DNA from: Sphingomonadaceae bacterium
GTDB taxonomy: Bacteria > Pseudomonadota > Alphaproteobacteria > Sphingomonadales > Sphingomonadaceae
Length of the DNA: 64,000 nucleotides
Direction of reading: 5' to 3'
Assembly: GCA_947453945.1 (NCBI GenBank)
Contig: CANGJB010000003.1
Coordinates: 1 to 64,000, forward strand
Made by a program: the position numbers and the translations under genes. Positions 62,166-64,000 of the stretch are shown here, piece after piece. The stretch's first letter is position 1. Each line of letters starts with the position of its first letter. The notes below the pieces were generated by a model. That model searched no databases. It worked only from the letters and a program-made list of their open reading frames with translations, and was not told the DNA's origin.

Positions 62166-63517
62166 GTGAAAATTCTCAGTGCGTTGTTGTCGGAGGCATT
62201 GGCGCCCGATCCATCGTAGTTGCGGCGCGCGCCGTCGAAGCGGCCATAAGCGGTGTACTGGACGCCGAGCCGCGCGTTGACCAAGGGCCCGAGCGGCGAG
62301 GAGCCGTCGCCCCAGGGCGTGTAGTCGAGCTGCGCGATCAGGCCGTTGCTGTCGGGCCGGAGCGCGGGCCCGCCATAGACGACGGCGTTGCGTGAACCGG
62401 TGGTGGCAAACGCGCCGAGCGTGGTGCCAAGCTTGCCGCGCCAGCTGTAACCCACGTCGCCGCGCACTTCGGTCAGCCGCGTGCGTGCGCATTCGGCTGG
62501 GAGCAGCGCGAGCGTGCAAGTGGCGGCAAGGTTCGACGATTCGTGGGTCAACCGCATTTGCGCGGTGAACGTATCGCCCTTGTCGTCGGGCTTCTGGAAC
62601 GAGGCATCGAGCCCCACGTCCGAATAGTGATCGGTGAAAGGCGTGGAGCGATCGCGGCCCGGGTTAAGCGCGGCCTTGAGCGCGATAGCCCCGAGTTCGA
62701 GCGTGCCGCCGCCGAAATCGCGCTGATAGGCGACGCGGGCATATGGTGCGAGGCCGTGGATGTCTCCGGGACTCACCGGATCCGCGCCGAGCCAGCGCAA
62801 CGTGCCCGCACGTGGCGAGGTGTAGGCCCCCGCTTCGAGATAGAGCTTGTGGTCGATCCAGCTGTAGGCGGTGAGGCCCACCGCGTTTTGCGCGAGGCCG
62901 CCGTTGATCAAGGGCGCGGCGCCGGGCGTGCCCGAAACTGCGGTGTCGGTGTAGGGAAAACTCCATGCCGGGGTGGTGTTCCACACGTCCTGCGTGGTCG
63001 GGCTGTTGTTGAGCGAGAGGCCGAACACGGCATCGGAGCCGAGCACGCGGCCCTGCGTCACGGCGCGCAGATCGACATTGTCCCAGGCGTTCTGGTGGCC
63101 GACCCCATCATGCGTGATCTGGACAAAACCGCCGAAATGCTTGCCGACGCCGCCCGCCACGAAGAGGCTGACCTGATCGAGCGCAAAGTTGTTGTTGGGC
63201 TCCAGATGATCGGGCGCGGGCACCTGATCCTTCTTCGTGTGGGTGTAGGAGGCGATCGCCATGGCGGCGAGCGGCACGTTCCAGCTCTTTGCCCGCATCG
63301 TATAGCCGCCGAGCTTGAACTCGCGGCCGAAGGGGGTGAGCTGTGGGCCAAAGCCGCCGACATGGCAGGCCTGGCAGGGCTGTCCGGTCTGATCGGCAAA
63401 ACTTGGTACCGCTTGCGCCGGCCGCGCGAGTGTGAGCGCCAGCAGGCCCAGCCCTGCCGGCACCGCGACGCGCATGGCCAGACGGGCCAGCCCCGCGTTT
63501 TCATGGATGTTTTGCAT
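62150..63517 (-). CDS. Cyc2-like fused monoheme cytochrome-porin of the outer membrane
   Basis: The 455 residues begin with a basic region and signal peptide (AGLGLLALTLARPAQAVPSF). The N-terminal heme-binding block is QTGQPCQACHVGG, one CxxCH (Cys48, Cys51, His52), then PQLTPFGREFKLGGYTM, the same pattern as the N-terminus of Cyc2 iron oxidases (FARQTG..C..CH...FGR.FK..GY). The rest is a run of amphipathic strands ending RIFTWLAF (terminal aromatic residue), as expected of a beta-barrel. Cyc2 in iron-oxidising bacteria takes electrons from outside the cell and passes them to a periplasmic cytochrome. Homology to Cyc2 is from motif and size; Fe(II) oxidation is not shown. ATG 63517 has AGAGGGA 3 nt upstream; the longer frame to 63577 lacks a site. 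Confidence 0.72.
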   Translation of the reverse strand: MQNIHENAGLARLAMRVAVPAGLGLLALTLARPAQAVPSFADQTGQPCQACHVGGFGPQLTPFGREFKLGGYTMRAKSWNVPLAAMAIASYTHTKKDQVPAPDHLEPNNNFALDQVSLFVAGGVGKHFGGFVQITHDGVGHQNAWDNVDLRAVTQGRVLGSDAVFGLSLNNSPTTQDVWNTTPAWSFPYTDTAVSGTPGAAPLINGGLAQNAVGLTAYSWIDHKLYLEAGAYTSPRAGTLRWLGADPVSPGDIHGLAPYARVAYQRDFGGGTLELGAIALKAALNPGRDRSTPFTDHYSDVGLDASFQKPDDKGDTFTAQMRLTHESSNLAATCTLALLPAECARTRLTEVRGDVGYSWRGKLGTTLGAFATTGSRNAVVYGGPALRPDSNGLIAQLDYTPWGDGSSPLGPLVNARLGVQYTAYGRFDGARRNYDGSGANASDNNALRIFTWLAF

Positions 63518-63601
63518 AAATCCCTCTGCATCAGTTGCGGTGCAGCATTGCCCACACTGCGCCGGATAGCCGGGCAACGTGCATTTGTAGACAAAGGATA
63601 A

Positions 63602-63750
63602 ATTAAATTTTTTTAATGGAATAAAACTTAATTCGAGTTTTTAAGTAAATATACTTAAATCATGACCTATAAAGGTCGAAATATTTTGAAATGTCTTACT
63701 AAGGACTGATTAATTTTGTTCGGTCTCGCCGCTTTGTTGCAATAGTGGAT
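63602..63750. other. AT-rich promoter region with a perfect dyad
   Basis: This spacer before the Cyc2-like gene is much more AT-rich than its surroundings. It contains the perfect dyad TTTAAGTA-AATA-TACTTAAA (63640-63659) and a shorter one, GACC-TATAAA-GGTC, about 10 nt beyond. These may be a regulator site of the cytochrome operon. No gene is seen here. Confidence 0.5.
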
Positions 63751-64000
63751 TTACCATCTGGCTGGGCTGTACCGCGTGTGCCCGGCAATGATGGGCGAGG
63801 TGTAGGTCGGATCATGCGCGAAGGGTAGCGGAGCCTGATCGCGCAAGGCCTGCAGCACGGCGGCAAAATCGGTCCGGCAGCGAAAACCCAGCTCCCGTTC
63901 CGCTAGCGCGGGATCATAGACCCGGCCCAGGCTGGTGGGCAGTTGCCAGCCGCGCGCCGCAAACAGCGCCTCCGCATCGGGAAACCGCTCCCGGATCAGC
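63751..64000 (-). CDS. Partial NAD(P)-dependent epimerase/oxidoreductase, C-terminus
   Basis: Only the last 82 residues are in the window; the gene continues to the right. RVYDPALAERELGFRCRTDF then AAVLQALRDQAPLPFAHDPT matches the C-terminal helix and tail of extended SDR proteins (NAD-dependent epimerase/dehydratase family). The stop is TAA at 63751-63753. The nucleotide-binding domain would lie outside the window, so substrate and name remain open. Confidence 0.7.
   Translation of the reverse strand, partial: LIRERFPDAEALFAARGWQLPTSLGRVYDPALAERELGFRCRTDFAAVLQALRDQAPLPFAHDPTYTSPIIAGHTRYSPARW

Overview
The window looks like chromosome of an alphaproteobacterium of the order Sphingomonadales (Novosphingobium/Sphingomonas-like). 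This rests on high GC with strong third-position bias, the set aat / DUF2155 / NDUFA12 / RecX / DUF192, a homocysteine methyltransferase split into two proteins behind an ArsR-methyltransferase regulator, a tRNA-Trp followed by secE-nusG with rplK-rplA beyond, and one GTTC-N7-GTTC (alphaproteobacterial LexA-type) box. Genus is inference from gene content and order; no database search was possible.

Layout. (1) 1-6.6 kb is accessory DNA. It holds a partial AT-rich gene of unknown function, then a minus-strand run of an unknown 560-aa protein, a tRNA-guanine-transglycosylase (TGT/DpdA)-like protein and a small very basic protein, then two plus-strand orphan genes, the second DUF6641-like. (2) 6.7-11.6 kb: a histidine-tailed lipoprotein, DUF1244, pyruvate kinase, a Met/His/Asp-rich outer-membrane protein, YggS and a ThiE-like protein. 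(3) 11.7-21.7 kb: FtsK, an Lrp regulator divergent from alanine dehydrogenase, oligopeptidase B with a thioesterase, aminopeptidase P, and a VOC-cupin pair behind a LexA-like box. (4) 21.7-33.4 kb: an EF-hand protein with its own two-component system, an M1 aminopeptidase, a HerA-like ATPase, fused PabB-PabC, an aminotransferase, an RluA-type pseudouridine synthase and ArfB. (5) 33.4-40.1 kb: two lipoproteins and the methionine-cycle operon (ArsR/SAM-methyltransferase, metF, two-part metH) with two palindromic operators in front. (6) 40.3-55.3 kb: antiporter, serine hydrolase, RecQ, SDR, TelA-XpaC-PHA-granule cluster, fatty-acyl-AMP ligase, RecX, DUF192, NDUFA12, DUF2155, Aat, tRNA-Trp and an alcohol dehydrogenase. 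(7) 55.5-61.8 kb: secE-nusG and rplK-rplA, separated by a broken RAYT transposase, three small orphan genes and a 931-aa DUF3857/transglutaminase/TPR protein. (8) 61.8-64 kb: a monoheme cytochrome c, a Cyc2-like fused cytochrome-porin and the 3' end of an oxidoreductase.

The most interesting material is the TGT-like cluster at 1.8-4.9 kb (possible nucleic-acid base exchange), the Cyc2-like cytochrome-porin with its periplasmic cytochrome at 61.8-63.5 kb (possible electron transfer across the outer membrane), the small-gene insertion that split the nusG-rplK interval, and a family of inverted-pair repeats together with a transposase remnant of the type known to move such repeats.

No CRISPR array, rRNA, intact insertion sequence or prophage structural gene was seen. 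Only one tRNA (Trp) was found.
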